From positions 186,001 through 250,000 of the forward strand of contig JASKOT010000004.1 in the NCBI GenBank assembly GCA_032158125.1: a stretch of DNA of 64,000 nt, given 5' to 3'. This DNA is from Papiliotrema nemorosa (taxonomy: Eukaryota; Basidiomycota; Tremellomycetes; Tremellales; Rhynchogastremaceae). Shown here one piece after another: positions 55,784 through 64,000 of this stretch (the stretch's first letter is position 1; each line of letters begins with the position of its first letter). A program made the translations under genes and the position numbers. The notes under the pieces are model-generated. The model was not told the DNA's origin. It ran no database searches and saw only the letters and a program-made list of their open reading frames with translations.

Positions 55784-57300
55784 ATGACCGCCTCGCACCC
55801 GGCCCATCCATCAAAGTATCAAAGCGATTACGATCCTTCTTTGATCCTGTCAGACGCAGAGTTCAAGGTGTTGGCGAAGGATGATCCCGACATGGAATCT
55901 TCCAAGATCAACTTGGCTTGTTTCTACAATGAAAGACACGAAATCAACATGGTCAGGAAACCCATTCCTCATGCTCGTAAAGGGGAATGTATCGTTCACA
56001 TTCGCGCAACGGGTATCTGCGGGTTCGTCTCCTTTCCACCGCTCACACTCTACGCTCAAGGCGTGAGCTCACCAGTATCTAGATCCGACGTCCATTTCTG
56101 GAAGCACGGCCAGATTGGACCCACCATGATTGTCCAGGATGAATGTGGGTCGGGGCACGAAAGCGCTGGCATTGTCATAGAGGTCGGCGAAGGGGTAGTC
56201 GACTTTGCCGTCGGAGATCGGGTAGCGGTCGAAGCGGGACTGCCCTGCTCACAACCTGCTTGCGAAGCATGTCGGACGGGCGTATACAATGCTTGTAAGC
56301 TGGAACCATTGCGCTATCGGCCTGACTGATCATCGTCGTACAGGTCCAAGAATGGTCTTCTTCTCAACGCCTCCTTATCACGGCACGTTGACTCGGTATC
56401 ATGCGCACCCGGCAGCCTGGCTGCACAAACTTCCCGAAAACGTGTCTTTCGAAGAAGGTGCGCTATGCGAGCCTCTAGCTGTCGCTCTCGCAGGTTTACA
56501 ACGAGCAAAAGTCGAGCTGGGCGATCCTGTCGTTATCTGGTGAGTACAGCAGCACCTGAACACCGACCTTGATTGATTCACATAGTGGCGCCGGTCCGAT
56601 TGGACTCGTCTCGGCGCTTTGCGCTCAAGCGGCAGGTTGCACACCTATAGTCATCACCGACGTGATAGAGTCCCGCTTGAAATTCGCACAGACATTAATA
56701 CCTGCTTCTAGGACTGTGCTTCTCCGGCGGGACGAGTGTCCCGAAGAAGCAGCTGCCAAGGTCAAGGCCGCTGCAAACGGCGGGGTGAGGGTCGTGTTGG
56801 AGTGCACTGGCTTTGAAAGCTCCATACGGACAGCGATCTATGTGAGTCGTAGATCTCATACCAATCACCTCTGCAGTCAAGCATCCGGGCAGTCAAAGGC
56901 ATCTAACAAAATAGTCGTTGGAATTTGGCGGGAAATGTATGGTCATCGGAGTCGGCCAATCTGAGCAATCGGTGAGTCGGCAGGACAGCCAAGGATGCTT
57001 TGCTGCGTCACAATCACGAGAGGTGACCTCGACTGACAGTTCAGTATCCGTTTGGGTATTGTTCTGCTAATCAGATCGGTAGGGCGAAATATGTAGACCC
57101 TCGCTGACGATCAGTCCTCGACTTCTTGTACCGATACGCTCATCAATATCCAAAAGCGTTACGTCTAGTCTCCTCGGGACTCGTCGACCTCAGGCCTTTG
57201 GTCACTCATAGATTTCCGCTCAACAATGCAGTAGAGGCGTTTGAAACAGCTGCCGATCCTCGGTCTGGAGCCATCAAGGTCCAGATCACCGATGGTTGAG
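55784..57300 (+). CDS. Zinc-dependent polyol dehydrogenase (sorbitol/xylitol/L-arabinitol type)
   Basis: NAD-dependent medium-chain dehydrogenase oxidising a sugar alcohol to a ketose. About six exons; the start at 55784 ([15 protein letters not shown]) or 55751. Motifs: HIRATGICG then [13 protein letters not shown] (catalytic zinc Cys), [14 protein letters not shown] (zinc His-Glu), [17 protein letters not shown] (structural zinc, four Cys), [20 protein letters not shown], the Rossmann turn [17 protein letters not shown] followed by VITDV (Asp favours NAD), [34 protein letters not shown] and [20 protein letters not shown]. Stop at 57298-57300. The HFWKHG and [11 protein letters not shown] segments are typical of the L-arabinitol/xylitol group. 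Confidence 0.88.
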
Positions 57301-57574
57301 CTAGAGTATCGAATATTTGTATGCAAGAGATAGTTCCTTTTCGTTTCGCATTGGAATTGCACGTCTTGGAAAGCTTCAGGCATTTCCACAAAAGCTGGTA
57401 AGAAATCGACGTGGCTCAGCGTTGTTATAATGCCTGCGCGTGCCAAGTAAGATCGTAAGAATCCAGAGAGGTCGAACGTCAAGGAGGGAGCCTTTCCGCC
57501 GGAAGGAAGACTGCAAAAGTCGATCTTTCGACCATACTTCGTCGTTTTCGACAACACTTCATCTTTACCCATCA
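57301..57574. other. Short intergenic region upstream of COX11
   Basis: 274 bp holding the dehydrogenase 3' end and the COX11 promoter. Nothing else seen. Confidence 0.5.
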
Positions 57575-59249
57575 TGCAGTCTCTACGAGCGGTCCTGCCA
57601 GCTGTGCGCAATGTAAGCTTTACTCGAGTGATCATGAAACATGGCTGATGGTCTCAGGCTTGTCCCGCTTGCTCTCGGTCCGTGGTCTCTGGTCCTTCTC
57701 GACGTTTTGTCGATTACGCACCGAGGCGCTTGCAAAGCACGACAACATCTGCGCGACCGTTGAAAAAAGCATACTCGGCGGAGGAAATGGCAGAGGTGGC
57801 TAGGTTGAGCCAGCAGCGTTTATACGCTTCTCGATCTCAGAAAAGTCGGACAGTCTTGCTGTATTCTTGCGGAACTGTGAGTTGAACTCCTGTACCTTGC
57901 AAACCCCTTTCTCGCTTCCCTCCTACCCCCTTTATCTTTTCACCCAACCGTTTACCATTCGACGCTGATCTCCCCATAGCTCATTCTAGCATTCGGAGTT
58001 ACATACGCCGCAGTGCCCCTCTATCGTGCCTTTTGCTCAGCAACAGGATTCGCCGGCACACCCATCACTGACCCCACCCGATTCTCCCCCGACAGATTAT
58101 ACACGACCCCAGAGACGGAAGCACGGAAACGGATCACTGTGCACTTTCAAGCTACATCCAGCGATACGTTGCCATGGACTTTTGAACCGTTACAGCGGAG
58201 CGTGAAGGTTTTACCTGGAGAAACGGCTTTGGCTTTCTATCGGGCTAAGAATACGGGCAAGCAGGATTTGATCGGGATTGCGACGTATAATATGACGCCT
58301 GAGAAAGTGAGTCATTCCCCATTGTTTGTCACAACGAGTGGAATGGAACGAGGTTCAGCCTGGCGCTGAGGAGCCGTCGTTTAAAAAGCCGACACTAGAG
58401 GTAAATGAGATCGAGGATGAATGTCGCAGCTGGCGGTTTGGAAAGCGGGCATACTGGGACGTCTTGGTGCTCAGAACGGGAACTGGCTTCATATGGGGGC
58501 TCTGCGATGTCGTGAAGACTGTGCATGTGGAAGGAGATATGCTCGCTTTAGAGCTGCAATCGAACGCCTCGGAGTGCTGGATATGCGGTCATCTGTGGAC
58601 TCTTCGTGATCAAATGCTGGACTAGATGCAAAGGCACAGATAGGGGAGCGAATTCTCTCGGGAAGAGAATCTCTTGTGGCCAGAATGCGCCCAGAGTACG
58701 AGGACAACGTGACGATGGCTATTGAGCTCCACAATGATGGAAGGGACAAAGTGGTCCCAGGATGTCGTTGCCCTGGACTGCAGAGGCATATACCATTTTG
58801 ATTGGAGCGGCGGGACACGGAGAGTTGGGACCTCTCAAAGGTCTACTACGGAGGAGCAGGATGGAGCAGAGGAGACATCTCACCCCTTGCCAAATCGTAG
58901 TGCCAGGACTAATTCGCTAGATCGCTCCGTATTTCGCCAAAGTGGAATGCTTCTGTTTCGAAGAACAACGAATCAGGGCGGGCGAGGAGGTCGATCTGCC
59001 AGTGTTTTTCTTCATTGACCGTGACATGATTGATGATCCCGCGTTGGACAATCTCGACGATGTGGTGCTCAGCTATACCTTTTTCCGGTACGTGATTTCG
59101 CACTCTACCATGATACTCTACTAAGATATAGTGCTCGACGGAACGACAAGGGTCATGCTATACCCGACGCACCCGATAGCGTGGTATTGAAATCCCAAGG
59201 GTTTGACCAGTACGAACACGCACCCACCAAAACCCCTCTCCCGGCATGA
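57575..59249 (+). CDS. COX11: Cytochrome c oxidase assembly protein COX11
   Basis: Copper chaperone that delivers copper to the CuB site of Cox1 at the mitochondrial inner membrane. Start at 57575: presequence MQSLRAVLPAVRN, first intron, then SRRFVDYAPRRL; one span (VLLYSCGT-LILAFGVTYAAVPLY, split by an intron); YRAFCSATGF with a conserved Cys; LPWTFEPLQRSVKVLPGETALAFY; TYNMTPEK; then IAPYFAKVECFCFEEQRI with the copper-binding CFCF; VDLPVFFFIDRDM and VVLSYTFFRAR. Stop at 59247-59249. The intron between PEK and IAPYF spans 58307-58920 (614 nt), more than five times the usual size here, and contains long open frames. Confidence 0.9.
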
Positions 59250-60194
59250 GTCCCAGCCACTCGGCTCCCCTGCAGACCTCTTGTCCTTCATCCGCGGGTG
59301 GGATGGGATATGAATAGCAGCGAGATGAGGATGAAACTTTAGATAAAGCGAATACCAAGCATTTCCATCACCCTTCTGCCTGTAGATTGTCGTTTCAAGT
59401 GGGATGCAAGTGACCATATATATCCATGCCAAGACTGCCTCGATGGGTTATCACCACCACGGTCAAGGTCGAGTCGAAGAGGAATGCCACATGCGCGGTG
59501 ATTGGGTGTCGGGGTAAAGTGGGTCACTCGGATAAAGGCTAAAAGTGGCAACGGTGGTTTATTATTGGATATCCACAAATTCCCCTTTTGGAACGACGAG
59601 ATCTGAAAAAAGCACCCAGTGTCCCCATGTGGGTCCTCGTCGCCTCTGCTCCTCTGCCCCCACCCTCGCATCCCCTCTTTCCCACTCCGCAGCAAATTGT
59701 CTCGTTCTATTTTCATTCACCGCACGAAACAAAGACCCCCTCCTATCAGCTCGACCTCGCAACACGATACACGCAGAGAGGACAGACCCACACCATCTTG
59801 AAGGGGTTTCAGTGCGCCAGATCTCTCGCAATCCCTTTACCCACGACAACAACCTTTTTGCACGGCCTCATTCCGTCACCACGTTGGACCAGACACCCAA
59901 AGTACCGAGCCGAGTCCCGTTCTTTCTCTCGTGTTCGCATCACCTTGCTTCAAATTCGATCATTTATCTCGGGGTTAAGAGGGAGATTCGTAGATACGGC
60001 CGGGCAGTCACAAGAAAACAAAGACATATATCATCCGCTTCATTCTTGTGGTATCCCCTTCTTCCCCGGAACGTCCTTCAACCCGTACACGACTGAGCCT
60101 TACTCAGAGCAGCACACTCGGTTGATACCACAACTGTCTACATTGACCATCGGCGCCTCTTTTAAACCCCCTTCCCTCGCAATTTCTGTTCACA
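59250..60194. other. Long leader/promoter of the MADS-box gene
   Basis: About 945 bp with pyrimidine-rich plus-strand stretches (59590-59720, 60130-60180). Overlapping open frames at 59545-60214 have no domain and are Ser/Pro/His-rich; they look non-coding. Probably promoter and a long 5' UTR, possibly with upstream ORFs. Confidence 0.45.
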
Positions 60195-61836
60195 ATGGGT
60201 CGAAAGAAGATTGAAATCAGGCCTCTGACCGTGAGTTCCGAGTCTCATCGGTTGGACCCTTCTGACACACCAGGATGAGCGAAACCGAAATGTCACGTTT
60301 CTAAAGGTGAGTTTTCAGCTCTGCTGTCCGCACCAGACCACACTGACAACGACAGCGAAAAGCCGGTCTCATGAAGAAAGCCTGGGAGTTGTCTGTCCTG
60401 TGTGCCGCAGATGTCTCGATCCTCATCTTCTCTGCTCAGGGCAAAGCATACGAGTTTTCGTCGAAAGAGCTCGATACGGAGTTTGACCGCTATCTCGATG
60501 CAAGTCACCCCTTTCGCGCGTATATTCAGGTCCTAACGTACAGTACGAAGGCATGATTGAGAGGCGTCGAGCAGAAGAGTTTGCAGCTATGGCCCTGGCA
60601 GGGGAGGACGACGATGATGAGGATGACGATAATCCGCGAAGGGAGTCCATTTCGAAAACAGGAGCAAACGGAGCGCCGGCTCCCACGAGAAGTCTGAAAG
60701 GAAAAGAAACGTTTAAAGCGCGTCAGCCATCACGAGAGGAGATTTGTCGAGCGGTAGCGTCTGCCAAAGAGAAGACAAAGAAGGGATCCAAGAAGAGCCG
60801 TTCAGGCAGGAAGAGGAGGGATGAGGATAGTTCCAGTAATGGTGGGGTCGGTGGACGGGGGAGAAGCTTTGTCGAGGATTTGTTGAGCGACGCTAGTTCC
60901 TCAGACGACGAGGACAGGTTGGACGAGAGGGATCGACGAAAGAGGAGGAGAGAAGACGAGCCGAATGTATGTTGTCAGACTGAATCTTGTTCCAAGCTGA
61001 CAACCCAGGGCATGGCGGGTCTGCAGTACGCCATGGGTATGCATCAATCACAAACGGCGACTCAGTCGTTACCCGAGTCAGAGCTCGGAGGATTCTTTGC
61101 CCATGGACAGCCATCCCTACCCTCTCGACCATACCGTGGGGGAGGCGCAGCCTATGGAACCTCTTCAAACCCCTACGAAGGATGGGGGACCAACGGTCTT
61201 TCCGGTTCTGACGGCCAATACTCTTTCCTCGGCCCGCACCCTGGCCACAGCATCCCGTCTTACCCTCCCCAACCCCCTCTACCCGGTCAAAGCGGAATGC
61301 AATGGAACCAAGATCTCATTGCACGATATGCCGAGTTCCAACTACAACAAAACCATCAGAAACAACAACGAGCACTGCTCGAGCGTCAACGAGCTCAACT
61401 GGCAGAGATGGGTATCCCCGTTGATGATCGATCGTTGCTTGACCAAATATTCGGTACTTCTGGCTCGAGCAGCCATATCAACCCGGCTACTCACGCACAC
61501 GCCGGTAATGGAAGCCTAGACGCCGCCTCGCATTCGAGTGGAACCGCACCGCCTGATACGTTTGAATGGCCCACTCTCTCTCGCAGGACAGAAGAGGGCA
61601 ACGGGATGAAGAGTGAGATGTATGGATACACGGGTAATGGGACCACCGATGGGAGTTCCAGTTCGAGGTACACTCAGAATGGGGTGGACGACATTCCATG
61701 GGGAGTGGGCGGAGTAGCTGGACTGCCGACTCCACCTTCACCAGAAATGATCAAGAGGAGAGAAGACTCTGTAGGTGGGGTCGGGATGGCGTATGCCATG
61801 GCGGATGAGAGGAGGAGAATGGGCGTCCCGCTATAG
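60195..61836 (+). CDS. MEF2-type MADS-box transcription factor (RLM1/SMP1-like)
   Basis: Binds CC(A/T)nGG-type sites; fungal members act below the cell-wall-integrity MAP kinase. MADS domain in three small exons: MGRKKIEIRPLT (60195-60230), DERNRNVTFLK (33-nt exon 60274-60306), then RKAGLMKKAWELSVLCAADVSILIFSAQGKAYEF. The next intron (60500-60543, 44 nt) has a GC donor (gcaagt); only this splice gives DRYLDYEGMIERRRAEEF. A short intron near 60968-61010 follows. The rest is an acidic and Lys/Arg-rich segment, then Gln/Pro/Gly/Ser-rich sequence with a NQDLIARYAEFQLQQNHQKQ coil, ending RRRMGVPL. Type II (MEF2) by its GRKKIEI start. About 480 aa. Confidence 0.9.
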
Positions 61837-62457
61837 GCGTTGTGGATTAGACAAGGAAAATAATGATCCACCAACAGCGTGTCCTTTGATAGGTAGCTGA
61901 ACAGAGTACCGTGTATTACGATCGTGTCACGATCGTCTGTAAGATGTACTGGATAGTCTGGAATTGCACACAAACTGGCGGGACAGGCCGTCCGTCCACT
62001 CAGGTATCAGTAAAAGTGTGCAAAATGCATCGGAGAACAAAAGGTTATGAGAGCTACAGCTAACCATACGTGAGAAGCGTATACCGAGGATCCAGTGTCA
62101 TACACCTTGAAACAATGCGCCAGCTATCAGGGATATGGGTGTCGATACGCAATAGATCGACAGCGTACATTGAGTGATGCGCTGTTCTGAACCTTCACGT
62201 AGATTTTGCTGGCTTTATCGACTTGCCTATACGCTGATTGACCGAGTCATAGAACGTATTCTAAATCGAGGTGCCAAAGGGTATATCGATGATTGAGGGG
62301 GCATGTCGAGAGACAACGAAAAAGGGCCCGGAACGTATCTTCTGCTCTAGCAACCAGAGTATAAGACCTGTTGCTAGGCCTGTGCATCACGTGAGGCACT
62401 GACACATTCTGAGACATTAGCTGCATCACCAAATCAGGTGCAGAGGCTCACGAGCGC
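61837..62457. other. Intergenic between convergent genes
   Basis: About 620 bp. No exon chain or RNA gene seen; holds two 3' ends. Confidence 0.45.
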
Positions 62458-63378
62458 TCAGCACATCAGAATTGTGACATCTTCATCATCACTATCCTCC
62501 TCCGACTCCTCACTCTCGCTCTCTTCGTTTTCTTCAGATGCATCTTGTATTTCGTCTCGTCCGGCAGGTGTGTGACAACCCGATGCCATCTTGCTAGCCA
62601 ATCGCTTTGGACCGGCGATTCGTCGAGTCTCCATCGCTCGCGCAAGATGTTCATTGGCCCGGATGATCGAAATTGGCACTCCGTCAATATGCGTTACGTC
62701 TTGTGTCTTGGTAGTCTCTCCGTCGTGTCGTTTCCGTTTGCCCATGTGGCAATCGTCATCCTCTTCGAGCTCCATTGCTCTGAGCATCTCCGCAAGCGTT
62801 CCGATGGGCTCGTACATCTTCTGCGAGGACTGAGCAGAGTCAATATATCCGTATGCGGCGATGGGGACGATAGATGGCGGAGTGAACATTTCCTCTGGCT
62901 CGGATAGAGACGTCGGGGACGTGAATTCTGCCTCGTCGGACGCAGTATAGAGATCGGGAGTGGCCGGATCGTCCCCAAGCCCATGGTTTCCGCCTTGGTC
63001 ACCCGTATCATCCGTTGGCCGCGTCGAAACCGACGTGTCGGTGTAAGAAGGCTCATCTTTGATACTGAAAGAGTGTCGTTCGGGGGGTGGCAAAGGTTTG
63101 ATCAACCCGACAGCTCGACTGGTCCGCATGATCATATTGGTGAACCTCCAGTAAAAAGTCGATTCGACACGTTTCTTCTCTCGCAATTCTGCAAGGAGGT
63201 ACTTGACCGTATGAATTGCTAATGATTTACCCCTGAGGATGTTGTCGACGACGATGAGGTAGGTGAGTCCGTCGTCTAGGGCTTTGGTGAAATCCGTCTC
63301 GGGAGTAGGGGAGTTGAGTATAGCCCGCGTTTCTTCGAGAGTCGGGGGAAAGAAGAGGTGTCTGAATCGAAGAGACAT
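62458..63378 (-). CDS. Unrecognised acidic-tailed protein
   Basis: Intronless 306-residue ORF from Met at 63378 (MSLRFRHLFFPPTLEETRAIL; another in-frame Met nine bases upstream at 63387). The first 110 residues look folded and mostly helical (DDGLTYLIVVDNILRGKSLA, VKYLLAELREKKRVESTFYW, FTNMIMRTSRAVGLIKPL). The middle is disordered and Asp/Ser/Thr/Pro-rich. KRKRHDGE is a possible nuclear-localisation signal. The C-terminus is a long Glu/Ser/Asp tail ending DDEDVTILMC. No signal peptide or membrane span. I do not recognise the family; nuclear location is a guess. Confidence 0.65.
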   Translation of the reverse strand: MSLRFRHLFFPPTLEETRAILNSPTPETDFTKALDDGLTYLIVVDNILRGKSLAIHTVKYLLAELREKKRVESTFYWRFTNMIMRTSRAVGLIKPLPPPERHSFSIKDEPSYTDTSVSTRPTDDTGDQGGNHGLGDDPATPDLYTASDEAEFTSPTSLSEPEEMFTPPSIVPIAAYGYIDSAQSSQKMYEPIGTLAEMLRAMELEEDDDCHMGKRKRHDGETTKTQDVTHIDGVPISIIRANEHLARAMETRRIAGPKRLASKMASGCHTPAGRDEIQDASEENEESESEESEEDSDDEDVTILMC

Positions 63379-63387
63379 CTTGTCCAC

Positions 63388-64000
63388 TTATTTTACCCGA
63401 TGACCCGGTGCAAAAGCGAGGTCCGGGTCGTGGTGGTGTATGAGTGATCGACGTCTGATGGGTGTGTGTGGGTGTGTGCGACGAGGTTGTGAAGGTGTCT
63501 GGTGAACAAGGAGAAGTGGAGAGCGGGCGGGCCCTTCGACCTTGGCATCGTACCCCTTGCATGGCATCGTGCAAATTTTCTCGACTCGGGCGTGAGGACG
63601 CTAGCAAGAGGCTGAACATGTTTGAGCTGCCTTGGACGAGGAAACGGTTACGATTTCGACCGACTCGCTGTAATCAAGTTACGAGGATCGCTGGCGGCTC
63701 GTATCACGATGTGGTGAAGACGTCGATACGTCTGAGGGACAGACCGAGCAGCTGAGATCGCTTCTGAACATCTCACCTGCACTGTCAGACCGTTCCATGT
63801 ATGATTTCTGTCGCGACTGCCTGCGTTGTACCCAATTGCATTTCCGGGATCTGAAACGCGACCATTGGGACAAACCACGTGACAGAGATCTCAAAGAGAG
63901 GTTGCTATAGCCGGCAGACCATGTTCAACTATTCCACCTCTGGCATTCGTCTCAACTCTGACAACGGATCACTCCATTCTCATTGCTCGTAAATAAGATT
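63388..64000. other. Upstream region to the right window edge
   Basis: About 610 bp. A GTGTGTGTGGGTGTGTG run lies near 63462-63478 just upstream of the acidic-tailed gene. Short ORFs on both strands have no support. A gene may begin beyond 64000. Confidence 0.45.

Noticed and set aside
59545..60214. Overlapping ORFs upstream of the MADS gene as separate genes
   Set aside because: Low-complexity Ser/Pro/His composition, no domains, and position directly before the MADS start suggest leader DNA.
63227..63619. Minus-strand ORF upstream of the acidic-tailed gene
   Set aside because: Ser/Pro/Thr/His-rich translation of GT-rich promoter sequence; overlaps the real start in another frame.

Overview
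The window reads as a nuclear chromosome segment of a basidiomycete fungus, most likely a tremellomycete (a Cryptococcus/Kwoniella/Tremella-type yeast). Reasons: almost every gene is broken by many short introns (about 40-100 nt, usually GTGAGT-like donors), genes are packed on both strands, and the gene set is typically fungal (Zn2Cys6 regulators, WSC and GPI-anchored wall proteins, a GT34 glycosyltransferase). Gene models below were made by joining exons by eye at GT-AG (twice GC-AG) sites so that conserved protein motifs stay in frame.

Layout. 1-12975 is housekeeping: a NASP-type histone chaperone (cut by the left edge), a Rdx/SelW-like protein, mitochondrial tyrosyl-tRNA synthetase, a twin-CX9C protein (MIX17), COQ3 and ALG13 (divergent), a Cys-rich secreted protein, and the U3-processome factor ENP2. 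13017-17424 holds two neighbouring cell-surface genes (a WSC protein and an acidic GPI-type protein), a RidA/MMF1 enzyme and a Gly/Met-rich small ORF. 18113-28044 holds a DapA-family aldolase, a SET-domain methyltransferase, a two-RRM protein, the checkpoint clamp subunit RAD1, eIF1 and an FYV7-like ribosome-biogenesis factor. 28306-36152 holds a GPI-anchored cupredoxin, a Zn2Cys6 regulator and a GT34 glycosyltransferase.

36438-44000 is a different kind of DNA: a repeat island that looks poorer in G+C than its flanks. It has two families of solo LTRs (here called LTR1 and LTR2), both with terminal TGTCA...TGACA and some copies with perfect 5-bp target duplications. It also has a ~110-bp element with the same ends (R3), a tRNA-Ser(AGA), a calpain-like gene and a broken transposase-like reading frame. 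No complete retrotransposon is present.

44363-63378 returns to ordinary genes: Golgi GDPase (GDA1), a fusion of leucine-rich repeats with an alpha/beta-hydrolase, then a likely sugar/polyol catabolic cluster (Zn2Cys6 regulator, sugar transporter, divergent zinc polyol dehydrogenase). These are followed by COX11 (with an unusually long intron), a MEF2-type MADS-box regulator and an unrecognised acidic-tailed protein. The observations I would follow first are the acidic insertion at the tRNA-contacting loop of eIF1, the LRR-hydrolase fusion, the polyol cluster and the head-to-head LTR pair.
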